A stretch of DNA of 64,000 nucleotides, from NCBI GenBank assembly GCA_947172415.1, contig OX359195.1, positions 1,612,001 to 1,676,000 on the forward strand, read 5' to 3'. This document shows positions 17,735 through 29,285 of the stretch, in pieces. This stretch comes from Chondrosia reniformis. Lineage: Eukaryota > Porifera > Demospongiae > Chondrillida > Chondrillidae. The position numbers were made by a program, and so were the translations under genes. Each line of letters starts with the position of its first letter. Position 1 is the stretch's first letter. The notes under the pieces were generated by a model, which did not search any database, was not told the origin of the DNA, and saw only the letters and a program-made list of their open reading frames with translations.

Positions 17735-20700
17735 TCACAGTTCTCCCAGAGTATTGCCGGTCACATTAATGGCATTTCCTGTGAAAAGCAAAGCAGAATA
17801 GTATAACAAGAATCAGAGCATTGCACAGCATTGTATAAACACCTTTACTAACGCATACATACATATAATAATAATCAAATTGAGTGCAATGGATCATCCT
17901 ATAGATACATACATGTGAAATTGTTAAGTAGGGCTGTGAATTTTTGAATAACTGGAAAAAGACCTATGAAATTTAACAGCCTTCTCACCCTGTGAAATTT
18001 AAAATTTTACAGGCTGTTAAATTTCATAGCAATTCCACATGTTTGGAAATGGTAGTGTGTGTACACTATATAAACTATGTAAGATGAGATGGATATAATA
18101 TAACAGTATACAGCTTAGTCTTAATTCAAAATATGTCTTAGTCAGATATAAACAGTTTGATAAAATATGGACAATACAATATTCATTCCTACAAGTATAT
18201 CACTCCCTTTAATGAAATTTCACTATGTGGGAGGTTGTTTACTAGATGAAACTGGTAAACTATACATGTCTCAATGCTAGACTTTGCATTTGTCACTCAT
18301 GCCCCTGAGGAGATTAAATAACATTCAATTGGCAGAACTGAAGTAAACTGATGGTAATGGATGAGGAAAGTCCACAAACTGAAGTAAACTGATGGTAATG
18401 GATGAGGAAAGTCCACAGACTAATGATTGAAAGCTTTAAAATAGCTTCAGATCTACAGTTGAGCTACAATTGTTAGAACGTCTCTGTGAACACACATATT
18501 TATGGTAACTTGAGCTACACGTTTACAACGACAGTTTAGTAAATAATCAATACTCAATGCCACAGCAATGCTCCCTTCATGTTTCTCCTCTTATATTAAC
18601 TGCAAAAAATTGTAATCTTCATTCACTAATCAGTGATGATTCTCTTTATCAGAACAAGCTGATGCTCAAAGACCCAGCTCGTACACTCTCAAATAGCCAT
18701 ATGGTAGGTGTACAGTACTGACCATTGGGTGTCACCTCGTACGGTTTTGGAGGATCAATAAGTGCAAAGACAATTATTGCAATAATTGTGAGCAGCAGCC
18801 AAATTGCCATGGCAACAGCTGAGTGACTCCAAGCCTTTGAATCCTTAGAGGCATCCCTTGCTTCTTTAAAACATCCTCCATCATAGAGCTTTTTAACCTA
18901 AGAGATGAATGACACAAGAGATTTAATAGGATTAAGAACGGATTGGGGTTATACAGATTGGCTTAGAGTGTGAGGCCGGGAATGGTCCAACTGGTAGACA
19001 GTCATAGGAGTGGTGAGTGTTTTAATTTAGTAAGTAATACCAATGTATGCATACGTATATGTATATGCCAATCCGAGATTTAGAGTTTTACAGTAGCAGT
19101 TAAAGTTTGGTACTTTGTAGCAACAGCTGAAGGGTGGGCTCTTACTACCAAACAGTTGAAGGATAGGCTCTTACTATAACAGTTGAAGGGTGATATAAGT
19201 TGAAGGGTGGGCTCTTACTAAAACAGTTAAAGGGTGGGCTCTTACTAAAACAGTTAAAGGGTGGGCTCTTATTGTAAGAGTGGAAGGATCAGCATTTATT
19301 GTAAGAGTGGAAGGACCAATGAAAAACCAGTAAACAGGTACAGTACAGAAAGACTTACCTTAAGGCTATTCTTCAGTGCAATTAAACCAAAAAAAGGAAA
19401 TATTACACTTGCACATATTGCATAGCGAAGAAAGGTGCTTGGAGGAGCTGTTGGGTGGCCCTAAATGGCATGAATGGAAGGATTGGTCGACCAGTAGTAT
19501 AATAATTAAAGAATACAATATACCTACATACGTATGTACAATACACTGGACCCCTCAGCATTCTGGACCACTTTGGTCCACTGACAGAGAAATCCTGAAA
19601 AGTGACAATTACTACGTACATCACGTTTAAACACCATGGTTGAAACGTCCGACACTCAAGAGAGACAACGAAAACTGTGTCCTTAGATGCTCTAAAAGTT
19701 AAAAGATGATCCTTTAAAAAGATAAGTTCGACGCAGTTGGAGAAATCCTTATTCTATTATATAGCTGTTTTTCTTCATGTAAGTTTAAGGAAGAAAAACA
19801 GCTATTATTTCTCAATGATGGAACAAAATTTTCAATGCAATAATTTTTCTTTTTAAATTTAGTTTCTTGTACAGTGCAACACTGGACAAGTACTCCTAGC
19901 ATGGAGTATGCACTCAAAATGACAATAATAATTATCCAGGTATGAAATAAAGTTAATTGCACCAAGCACGTGAAAGATTATGATGATAAGAGAAAAATTA
20001 CTGAAAGTATATAGCTATGTACATACAGTAGTAGTAGCAGCTACTAAGCTGCCAGTAAAAGTATGAAAATGCATGCTCTAAAGTATCACTTAATCATCAC
20101 TTATCACTATATCATATCATCTTGATTTTAAAATGGTGTCTCAGTTATTTCAAGACCACATTGACATGTTAAAATAATTGTGGTTAAACACCAGTTTTAT
20201 ATGTAAAGTTTGATGCATCAAACAGACTTGAAGAAGATAACAAGGAACGAATGTGTTGAGACCAATTAACTAGATGACACATTAAATGGAAAAGGAGGAT
20301 TGAGCAATCACATCCGCATGATTTAAAAAGAACCAGAAAGTTAAAACACCCATGAAGGGGAATTGTGGAATACCCAGAAACATAACATGTGTACCTTACA
20401 ATAAAAACAAAAATACTTACATTTTACAAACATGATTTTTGAAAAAAAATTGCATGCAGTATTTCATGCTCTACTTTTTCCTAACAGTAATTTGAGGATG
20501 AACATTGCTACAATTAACTTCACGAGCAATCACATGGATAATTCTTCATCTTTTTTTACTGTATATATGGTGCTACACTTGGCAGCTGGTCTCTATAAAG
20601 AGCCCGTAGCATGGTGCACTTAAATAATAATATGTACAATTAAAATAACCACGGGTAACAGTTCCCAAAGGAGATCTTCATCGAGATCAGAACTTGACTA

Positions 20701-23390
20701 CTTAAGCACACTTCTCCATCTTAAAAACAAAAGCACATGACATCATCATCAATAAACTCTGGATATTACCTCTGCCCCTCGTGTCTCCTGGAAGAGTGCA
20801 ATGAGTTAATTGGCGGAACCAAAGTTTGCCTTAGAGGAGCGACTGCAGCGACTTGATGCCAAAGTTAAAAAACTTCATGCAAAGGACGAAGGTACGCCAC
20901 GTCCTGTGTGTTGTTTGATGGGAACCAGAGTCTTCCCCTAGCTACTAGAGTCTTCCCCTAGCTACTAGAGTCTTCCCCTAGCTACTAGAGTCTTCCCCTA
21001 GCTACTAGAGTCTTCCCCTAGCTACTAGAGTCTTGCCCTAGCTACTAGAGTCTTCCCCTAGCTACTAGAGTCTTCCCCTAGCTACTAGAGTCTTCTCCTA
21101 GCTACTAGAGTCTTCCCCTAGCTACTAGAGTCTTCCCCTAGCTACTAGAGTCTTCCCTAGCTACTAGAGTCTTCCCCTAGCTACTCAAAAAGTTCCCTAA
21201 AGCATATTTGACTGCTGTACAAAGGGTACATTCCAAGCAAAGTGCTAATAGTATCCATTGCAAGAATGTGAACTGTTTTAAGTAGACTTGTCTTTCTCAA
21301 TGCTGTATAACAACACCAAATCAGCAGTTTAGGTTTTACTACTACTAATAAAAATAAGTTCACCTTCGCACAACATGAGCGCTTGTGCTCATCTAGCTAC
21401 AGTATCTACCAGTTCATCGAATAAGTTTCTATCTATTACCTTCTGCCGTAGCACCTCTAAATTTTCCTTTGATTGTAGGCTTTGTTCCACTCAGGTTATA
21501 TTACTTATCACAATTAACCTTACAGGGAGCAATGATCACATGTTACTTTGTTATGATAACTTTACAATTGGATAGCACCTAAAAAGTCACTAGTTTTCTT
21601 TAGATAAAAGAATTTCAAATGTCATCAGAAAAACTTCTCAGTGTAGTTATTTAATATTTAAGATGGCTAGTCTTACAATAACCGTGAGCTCATAGTAGTT
21701 TTATCTAACAGTCTGACGCAAGGGATATTTTCACCATCTTGGTAAATGAAGGATTTAGCTCCAGACATTTAGCCAGCAGTTAACGAATTATGACATTTCA
21801 AGCACAATATTAGAGCATTTTATGACTAAAACATATGAATCAACTAGTATGGCAGTAGAAGTAATAGTTATACACTCTGCCTCAAGGCTTTTCACAAGTT
21901 TTAAGCATTTACTGAGTTATCGGCGGGATATCGCAATAATAAGAGGCCAAAGTACCGATTGTGGAATATAATTTGCATTGGTTGCCCCAGCAACGGAGTG
22001 TATGTAGTACATCCTTAACTGATGACATTCAATCTGCTACAATCACAGACTTGGCATGTGAAGACCGTGGGATTGCCCAGCTGATCTACTTAATGTGGAC
22101 TGCAAGATTTGGCTGATTCAGACTGACTATATTATGTACATTTGACAGTGCCTCATTGGGTCTGTGCCCTAGTGCCTTTTTTGTTTTGCACGTGTGCACT
22201 ATAATAATAATAATAATAATAATAATATGCAGTTTTGCACTATGAGTCACAAGCACCTTGATACTGTAAAGGCTCATTGCTGCATGTGGACAACATTAGA
22301 AAGGTTTTTGAGCTTTGAGATAGGTTTTACAAATACACAATGATAAAGACATTTCCATCTGTTCATTCTCAACTGTATGTACATTTATGAAATGTGATTC
22401 TTCCTCTATTAACTTTAAGAATGCATTCAAGTTTAAATTAAACGATGAACATCATCATCATCACTATAAATGTTCTCACCTTTGTGATCCTTGTCTTTTC
22501 CTCAAAGTCCATACCTTTCAATGACTTTGATCCTCTCACTTCCATTTCAATGTCTAAATTGGGAATGGGAAGACAGAATGTATACAGCTGCTCTACCCTG
22601 CACAAGACATCCACAATATCGTAGTGACTGCAAGTGGAATAACATGGAATTTCAGAGGAGGTAGACTCCCAGGATCACTGCCGAAGGGGGAGTCCCCAGA
22701 AACAGCATATATATATAAATAAGTACCACTCCTGGACGAATGACTAGCATAGGAATCTCTATAAATAGAGGCATTTTTCCACTCAGCCATCAGTCACTGA
22801 AGAAGACCCCAGGGTCGAAACGTTTGACCAAGAAACGAAACCAAACTGCTTTTTTAAACGCTCAAAAGTCAAAGAATGTCAAAGTCGATCGAAGAATGTA
22901 CCATCCCAAAGATAAGTTCGACGCAGTTAGAAGGAATCCTCATTCTATTAGTAATATGAGGCTAAGAAAAACACAAATAACTTACATAACTTACATAAAG
23001 TACAATCCTGACGTAGAGAAATCTATAGAACTTTATATGACAATACAGTCTACTTATACTGGGATATATACAAGTCTCTATACCTATAGATACACGTTGA
23101 AACTGACGTTTTGACTGACTGACTGTAAACAAAAGTTAATGCTGTTAAGTGATCTATTAGTTAATAATCTTGACTTAAGTACTAATAAAGGCTATAAAGT
23201 CCAACTGCATGCCAATTAACGATCAAAGCAAGCATAGATCATTCATGCGTAGTTTGTGATAGTATCAGATTTCAGACTTAAAATTCATTCGGTTGTAGTC
23301 TATAAAAACAATATAAAAGAAATATCTTTCTATTTCTATTCATATAGATCTCTTACCCTGCGACAAGGCGGTGTATCCAAAGGACGCCAT
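17735..23390 (-). CDS. CD225/dispanin (IFITM-like) two-pass membrane protein
   Basis: Exons in transcript order are 23390-23357, 22553-22480, 19460-19359 and 18897-18723, then 17778-17735 by splicing. That gives 142 residues; reading through the 18723 donor instead ends at 18649 and gives 152. The N-terminal half is polar (MASFGYTALSQ onward). A first hydrophobic helix is IFPFFGLIAL. The intracellular loop KKLYDGGCFKEARDASKDSK carries the basic and small-residue pattern of the CD225 second half, and the second helix is IWLLLTIIAIIVFAL. Known relatives include interferon-induced transmembrane proteins and PRRT/synapse-differentiation proteins, which act at membranes in fusion or vesicle traffic; the role here is unknown. 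The spliced tail (NAINVTGNTLGEL) is my preferred end because its phase and acceptor fit, but either is possible. Confidence 0.8.
18336..18417. repeat. 41-bp tandem duplication
   Basis: Two essentially exact copies of a 41-bp unit (core GTAAACTGATGGTAATGG) stand side by side in the putative last intron of the CD225 gene. Confidence 0.9.
19106..19318. repeat. Degenerate 26-bp minisatellite in CD225 intron 3
   Basis: Seven or eight diverged copies of a unit containing AACAGTTGAAGGGTGGGCT and CTTACTA lie between exons 3 and 4 of the CD225 gene. The last copies drift to GTAAGAGTGGAAGGACC. Confidence 0.8.
19625..19760 (+). mobile_element. Degenerate copy of a dispersed hammerhead-like repeat
   Basis: This shares with 22800-22950 the exact run GATAAGTTCGACGCAGTT and, more loosely, the preceding block with GAAACGT, ACTGTGTC and GCTCTAAAAG. 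The core corresponding to the hammerhead-like motif is decayed here (GGTTGAAACG). Another decayed copy is at about 26420-26525 and a fragment is at about 27230. Confidence 0.6.
20927..21185. repeat. 20-bp minisatellite in CD225 intron 2
   Basis: Thirteen tandem copies of GAGTCTTCCCCTAGCTACTA, nearly invariant with single changes in a few units. There are no unique spacers, so this is a simple array. Confidence 0.95.
22201..22226. repeat. (TAA)n microsatellite
   Basis: An uninterrupted (AAT)n run of about 26 bases in CD225 intron 2. A similar run lies at about 27184-27204 in the G-gamma intron. Confidence 0.95.
22730..22955 (+). mobile_element. Dispersed element with hammerhead-ribozyme-like core
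   Basis: CTGAAGA at 22797-22803 is followed by a short hairpin GACC-CCAG-GGTC (22805-22816), GAAA (22817-22820), then CGTTT which can pair with AAACG eleven bases on. CTGANGA, stem II and GAAA are the conserved order of a hammerhead core. An extra A sits between the core and stem II, and the base expected at the cleavage position is not right, so this copy is probably inactive. The region lies in CD225 intron 1 and shares its 3' half with 19625-19760. Confidence 0.55.
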
Positions 23391-23756
23391 TTTGGAAAAT
23401 GTATACGATTAAAAATTTAGATATTTGTATATCTAAGTAGGCCTAGGAATAAACGAATCACATATTATAAGGGGTAAAAAAGATTTGTCAAGCGCGACGC
23501 TTACCTTCTTTTAGAAATGCCATTTTATAAGAGTTTCAACATTCAATAGATCGGATTCTCCCTGCGGTACTATGGGCTCATTAGTGATCAATAATTGAAA
23601 TCGCAACTTTTATGTCTTCCTATAGACAGAAACATAGGCTGCCCATACATGGCACCAACTGAAAAAATCGAAAATCGGAAATTACTTTCCCAAAGGAACT
23701 GAACTGGAAGAGTAGTATATGTAGTTCAAAAAAAACAGATAACTTCACTAGCCACC
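23391..23756. promoter_or_regulatory. Divergent promoter region between the CD225 and 7TM genes
   Basis: Only 366 bp separate the minus-strand start codon at 23390 and the plus-strand start codon at 23757, so both promoters must fit here unless further 5' exons exist. A less AT-rich middle part (about 23490-23580) is visible and no TATA box is obvious. Confidence 0.55.
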
Positions 23757-24860
23757 ATGGATTTAACGACACTGAAGACAAATATTTCTACTCAAACTAC
23801 TCCAACCAATTTAATATTTGAGTGTAAGAGAGAAGACTCGCCTTTTCAAAGTTCCTACTCACCGCACATTTGGCAGCTACACGTGCCAGCCGAAATGATG
23901 GCCTTCAGGAGAGGCGTCTCAGCAATCACTATCTTGATAATTCTGGTCGCGATCGCTCTTTCTACGTTAATAGTTAATTGGATGCTCAGGACAAAGTTAT
24001 GGAGGACACCACAAGGAATTGTTCACTTGGTATACTTGGCTGCCTCCTTAATTGTCACAGTTATTATAGTACCTATTCATATAAAGACGCTGTTAGAGGG
24101 AGGATGGGAAATCGGAGGTTTTACGGACTGCAGCCGTCACGATTCTTGCATGGGAATCGGCGCATTGACGACAGGATTAATGTCGCTTCAAGTCTACCTT
24201 GCCATCCCTGTGGCATTGTTCAACCCTGGTCTACTAGATATAGAAAGAAACGTTCGTGAAAAGTTTTGGATCTGTTTATATGCTTACACGGGGGCCGCCA
24301 TTTTTGTATTGCCCGTACATCTCGTCGTGAATAGTATTATGTACGGCTTTTTCGGGTCCTTTGACCCCCAGACTGGCCTTTGTTTAGTGACTTTACCGTG
24401 TTTGCTCGGTATCTGCACGCTGACGTTCTTTGTGGCAGTAGTCATCATTTTCGTTGGAACTTGTGTTTACATGCATCACGTTAAGGAAAATTGCACAAAT
24501 TCACAGTCGATTGGAGTTAACTTTGAGAGTCGAATGATGGAAATCAAACGTCGGGAGACAGGCAAACAAATTATTGTCCTCTCTACTATATTTGGAATTT
24601 TCTTTCTGCTTATACTTATCGCCCTTCTCCTTTCGCTTGTCGAGCATGCGGTCTTTACGATTTTTGCATTATTCCTTTTCTACGTTCACAGTATGGTGGC
24701 TATTCCACTGTTTATTCTGCTTTCAACACGCGAATATAGAAGTTGTGCATGTATTCTCCTTGGGAGTCTGTCAAGAAAATACCATACAAGCTCTTCAGAG
24801 AGAGCAATCAAACTTACACAGGTCACATCCAATTCGCCCAACTTGAGTAGTATTAATTGA
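23757..24860 (+). CDS. Intronless seven-transmembrane receptor-like protein
   Basis: 367 residues in a single exon, with a near-perfect Kozak context (GCCACCATGG). The N-terminus is about 50 residues, with NIS and other possible glycosylation sites. Seven hydrophobic helices can be placed at roughly 56-78, 87-110, 132-155, 172-195, 206-235, 265-290 and 297-320, followed by a Ser/Thr-rich tail. A cysteine at the start of the third helix (DSCMG) and one in the second outer loop (TGLCL) could form the usual receptor disulphide. The DRY and NPxxY motifs of rhodopsin-family receptors are absent at the expected places, so the class is uncertain. It most likely acts as a plasma-membrane G-protein-coupled receptor; ligand unknown. 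Lack of introns fits many expanded invertebrate receptor families. Confidence 0.75.
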   Translation: MDLTTLKTNISTQTTPTNLIFECKREDSPFQSSYSPHIWQLHVPAEMMAFRRGVSAITILIILVAIALSTLIVNWMLRTKLWRTPQGIVHLVYLAASLIVTVIIVPIHIKTLLEGGWEIGGFTDCSRHDSCMGIGALTTGLMSLQVYLAIPVALFNPGLLDIERNVREKFWICLYAYTGAAIFVLPVHLVVNSIMYGFFGSFDPQTGLCLVTLPCLLGICTLTFFVAVVIIFVGTCVYMHHVKENCTNSQSIGVNFESRMMEIKRRETGKQIIVLSTIFGIFFLLILIALLLSLVEHAVFTIFALFLFYVHSMVAIPLFILLSTREYRSCACILLGSLSRKYHTSSSERAIKLTQVTSNSPNLSSIN

Positions 24861-25369
24861 TAAATTGTACATATTTGCTATATATAACATTAGATTACCT
24901 TAGTATATTGTAACTTGTACTGTATATATTAAATATTAATAATTAAATATGCAGTGTTTTTCGAATATAAAATAGGTAAATGGGAGTTCTTTATATTTTT
25001 TGCACCAAATTAACAGAGAAACTGAATCAGAACATACGCATATCCCATCATAGGACCTATTGTTTTTAAATGAATTAGTGGTAGAATGCTTTTACAGTTC
25101 AATTAAGACTATTGTATATGACAATTTAAAAATTTAAAAGGCATATATATGAATATCATCCATGCATGTAATCACATTGTAAATACGCATACTATGCCAT
25201 AATGGGGACTTTAAACTGATCTCTCCTAACAACGTCATACGCATGTTAATAGCACGAACCACGCCCATTTTTACGATTACGCAATAGTCTATAAGGCGTG
25301 GACTGTCTGCTGTATAAAAAACTATGGAAGGAAGCTAAAGTAGTATTTTCAGGAAGAAAGGGCTTAAGG
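24861..25369. other. Spacer between the 7TM and G-gamma genes
   Basis: Contains the third exact copy of the 37-bp dispersed sequence at about 24891-24927, directly after the 7TM stop codon. The rest is AT-rich; the last 100 bases should include the G-gamma promoter and 5' untranslated region. Confidence 0.45.
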
Positions 25370-28300
25370 ATGTCCACGTCGGCTGCAATGCACATTCAGC
25401 TAGCTGAAGCAACGCTTGATTCGCTACGTCGGCAAGCCAGCATGCCTAGAATAAAGGTTTCCGAAGCTGTTAGAGAGTAAGTCGTACCGTGTATCATGGT
25501 CGTATCCAGGAGTCTATATATACTCTATGATTATTGAGGTATAACAGCCGATTACGTATAACCATCCTTAAGCAGTCTTTAATTAGTCTCTCCAAGAACT
25601 ACAGTTAATTTGATATGGTCAAAACTTTCTTAAAAACAGAGATAGATTCCTTAGAGTATTCCACAGGATTGTAGTTTTGATCCAGAGGATATATCCTTAG
25701 GCTTTATATACAGCAGAGATTAAAAGTATCATATTCTGATTATATTAGGGCTTATGGTCCCAATGTCAGTCAGTCAAGTTAGAAGTACTATACTGTTAAT
25801 GATGTCAGCTATAGGAGTTACATACCTGTACCCTATAGCCAACCATTTTAAATTGTACATAGCACTGGGTTTAGGTGCAATAGCTAACACTGCCTATTTT
25901 TTGCTGAGCTGTCAGTTTAACTTTTGTTACCCAACTCAATTTTTGATGCTTCTGAAGGCAAAATCTGTGATATCCTTCAAGTTTAGACTAGCCTGTAACT
26001 GTGTCTAATTGTAGCATTAATGTAAATGATATCAAATTTCAGTTAAATGTTTGACAAAAACTATTATTGAATACAAGGCCTAAGTTTCACTGAGGAATTT
26101 TAGCTTTATTTCACTTGTTTTAGTGAACTAGAGTGCAATTTTATATATATTCTATATATTGGTAGCATCATACTTGTGTCGTTTTCTTTTCAGTTAGAGG
26201 TAGGTACTGTGAGTGTATCGGTTTAAAGTGAAAATAGAATTGCTTTCGAAAAGGAAAATGTTACCTAATTATACATGACCATAATGGTGCATATAGTGGG
26301 AATTGACCTTACTGGTTGGGAAGAAGAGATATTTTACCTTGAAAGCAGCTATATAGTTAAACTATTTGTGAATAATGAATTTGTAAATACATAACAAAGC
26401 TTGTTGCTTGTTGAGAAAAGTTGCCAAAGAAGACCCCATGGTCAAAATACCCAAATCCTAAAAGAACCAACTGTGTCTCTAGACATTCAAAAGACTGAAA
26501 GATGAACCATCTCAAAGAAAAGCTTGTGTAACTTGTGGTTTAATATATGGTTTTAACTTGAACTATATACTCACTATCCAAGACTTGATACAAACCAAAA
26601 ATATGCATATAGCCTCACTTTGTCAGCAGGTATATTATTGCCTGTCTGATATTTTTGATCCTGCGGTGATATTTTCAGCAACTCTGAACCACTTTAAAGA
26701 TAAATCTGATACAGTTGGAGGAAATCTGTATTCTACATTATTGTACAATGTATAACATAATGTTCACCTACTGAAACTGTGCAAGTGTGCAGTAAGATGC
26801 ATTTATATAGCTTTATAGGGAATAGAAAACTATAATGAAGACTTTGTAATATTATGAGTACAGTGAGTTTTATTTTCAAAATGAAGTAAACACTCAAACT
26901 TCCTTAACCACAGTCTCATGCTAGTACCTCCGTATGTCTCTTTGATGTATTCATATTTGCATAGTGTACAATTTTGTGTTTATGTACATATATGAATAAT
27001 CTAAAACATCACTTTTTCTGTGTATAGTTGAGAGTTAATGCTAAGAACTTGTACTCATCTTGTATACATAAAAAATATTAGAATAACTAAACCAGATAGA
27101 TTATGTGTCCCTAACTGATATTCTTGTATTGTTATTTTTGTGTATTTGTAAGGTTCCCCATTGGTCTTATGGGGCTATGCCTTTAATAATAATAATAATA
27201 ATAAAAGAAGGAATTTCTTTTAACTGCATCAAACTTATCTTTTAGATGCTCAAAGAGTCGAAAGAAGTACCATCTAAAAGACATACATAGTTCTCATTTG
27301 ATCGAGTGTTACTGAATATTTGTATACAATGTACTCTGCCCTAATCTGCTACTGTAACACCCTTATCCACCAAACTACATAATCTACCAAACTACATAAT
27401 CTACCAAACTACATAATCTACCAAACTGAATATTCCACCCGCCTTCTCTTGTTTATATTCATTTGTATAACAAAAGTTAATCTCTACTATATACATGTAG
27501 TTTTAACTATAAAATAGATTGCCAACCCGAAGATCGCTGTATCAGCTAAATTTTTGAGTTAGACATCTTGGTAAGTACATTTAAGATGTCCTCAAACATG
27601 TCACTGTAGTTTATACTTTGTTAGGCAGTTAATGCAGCTATATAGGTAACCAATCAAGTTTATTATGTATATATTCACAAGGATGACACCTTGTATTATT
27701 GCTGTACGCAAGCAGAACAGTATGTAATGGAAACGTTTGTTACTAAAAAGCAAGTAGCTGTACATAAGTGCCTATACTACCCCCAGCTAGTACCCCCAGC
27801 TAGTACCCCCAGCTACTACCCCCAGCTACTACCCCCAGCTAGTACCCCCAGCTATAGTACCCCCAGCTAGTACCCCCAGCTAGTACCCCCAGCTATACTA
27901 CCCCCAGCTAGTACCCCCAGCTAGTACTCCCAGCTAGTACCCCCAGCTAGTACCCCCAGCTAGTACCCCCAGCTAGTACCCCCAGCTAGTACCCCCAGCT
28001 AGTACCCCCAGCTAGTACCCCCAGCTAGTACCCCCAGCTAGTACTCCCAGCTAGTACCCCCAGCTAGTACCCCCATTATTACACATTACACATTTCTGAC
28101 CAAATGACTGACATATATATAACTGTATACACAGTATTATATTTAACTGTATGATGACAGTGAACCTTTTAACTGTACAATCTGGTTTAGGGGAACTAAA
28201 AATTACATAATTTGAAACATCAGCTAAGAAGCCAATCATATAAAGTAATGTATATTGAATATACTTCTATCCTCCATATGTGTGTACATATATAGTCCGC

Positions 28301-29285
28301 CTACCATCACCTGTTTTGGGATAAAGTGCAAGTAACTAGTACACAAGTTAACAAATTGCATGGTTTCAAAAGGTTTCCAAGACCTTACAAGTATATAAAT
28401 AATAAAGGAAACCTTTACAATGTTGTGTATATACGTATATGTTTCAACTGTATGCATGACAACCTTTCAATTCTCTGACATTTGTCCTGACTATATACGT
28501 ATATTGAACTGAATTAGCATGAGATTCACCCTTGATACACTCCATGCAGTGGATGTGTTATGATCTGTCTTATACACACGTCATAGGCAGCTAATACAAC
28601 AGAGGCATTTGCTACACGTTCTCTAGAAACACTACTTATATCCTTGCGGTTTTCTGTAGAGCTTTAATTGGAGGAAGGTTGAAGGAAACATCTTTCTGTT
28701 TCCTCATACCCTACAGGTCAAAGTCTAGGAAATTGTGTTTGTATAGTCTGTTTATTTTAATGGTTTCCTTTGTTTCATAATAATCACCACACTACACTAC
28801 ACCACACTATATTTTTCAAAATCCTACATCTAGAGTAAAAGATCTATAGGGAACTAAACCTAGTGTTACTGAGAGCTTTGGGTGAGGATACAAGACTTTT
28901 CTCCTTCTTCTTTTTCTCCGTGGGACAAGCAGCTGTTTCTGGGAGGGTATTTTATTATATATACAGTGGAATCTCATTATAGTGAAGCTCAAAGGAGACC
29001 AAATTAGTTCCTTATATCGAATATTCACTATATTATAATAGTATAGCAAAGTACTTCACTATATTGAGACATTCGCTATAAGTGATTTCGTTATAATAAG
29101 ATTCTACTGTAAATATCATATGTTGTCACGGCAATTATTGAAAATGGGGACAAACCAATATCATATACTCTTTATTTTTGTGTAGGTTGATTGCATACTG
29201 TGCAGAGCATCAGGAAAGTGACCCATTGGTCAATCCTCCACAGGGGAATCCGTTCAAAAACAGTGGGAAATGCAAATTCATTTAA
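25370..29285 (+). CDS. Heterotrimeric G-protein gamma subunit, 2 exons
   Basis: Exons 25370-25476 and 29186-29285 join in phase to 68 residues, the usual length of the family. The first exon forms the N-terminal coiled-coil helix (AEATLDSLRRQ) and the RIKVSEAVREL segment. The second has AYCAEHQESDPLVNPP, the conserved NPF near residue 58, and the prenylation box CKFI at the end. It should pair obligatorily with a G-beta subunit and anchor the dimer to the membrane downstream of receptors. The start was taken at 25370 because an earlier in-frame ATG (25298) would add 24 residues not found in the family. The 3.7-kb intron holds two minisatellites and decayed mobile-element pieces, but no exon I can recognise. 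Confidence 0.95.
26400..26530 (+). mobile_element. Decayed copy of the hammerhead-like dispersed repeat
   Basis: The run AAAGAAGACCCCATGGTCAAAA matches the core of 22797-22820 with three or four changes and is followed by an AACTGTGTCTCTAGA and CATTCAAAAGACTGAAAG block like that of the 19625 copy. It lies in the G-gamma intron. Confidence 0.5.
27368..27425. repeat. 17-bp tandem repeat
   Basis: Three to four copies of CTACCAAACTACATAAT in the G-gamma intron. Confidence 0.9.
27777..28075. repeat. 13-bp minisatellite in the G-gamma intron
   Basis: More than twenty copies of CTAGTACCCCCAG, with variants such as CTATAGTACCCCCAG and CTACTACCCCCAG. Strand asymmetry is strong, with the C-rich strand on plus. 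Confidence 0.95.
28964..29109. mobile_element. Tc1/pogo-type MITE, copy 1
   Basis: The element begins CAGTGGAATCTCATTATAG and ends with the inverted form TTATAATAAGATTCTACTG, flanked on both sides by TA as expected for Tc1/mariner target duplication. It is about 146 bp and cannot encode a protein. A second copy in the opposite orientation is at 31243-31415. Confidence 0.8.

Noticed and set aside
20927-21185. Regular repeats suggestive of a CRISPR array
   Set aside because: Units are contiguous with no unique spacers, and the genome is eukaryotic. The same applies to 27777-28075.
25298-25369. Upstream start for the G-gamma subunit
   Set aside because: It adds 24 residues unlike any family member; the start at 25370 gives the normal length.
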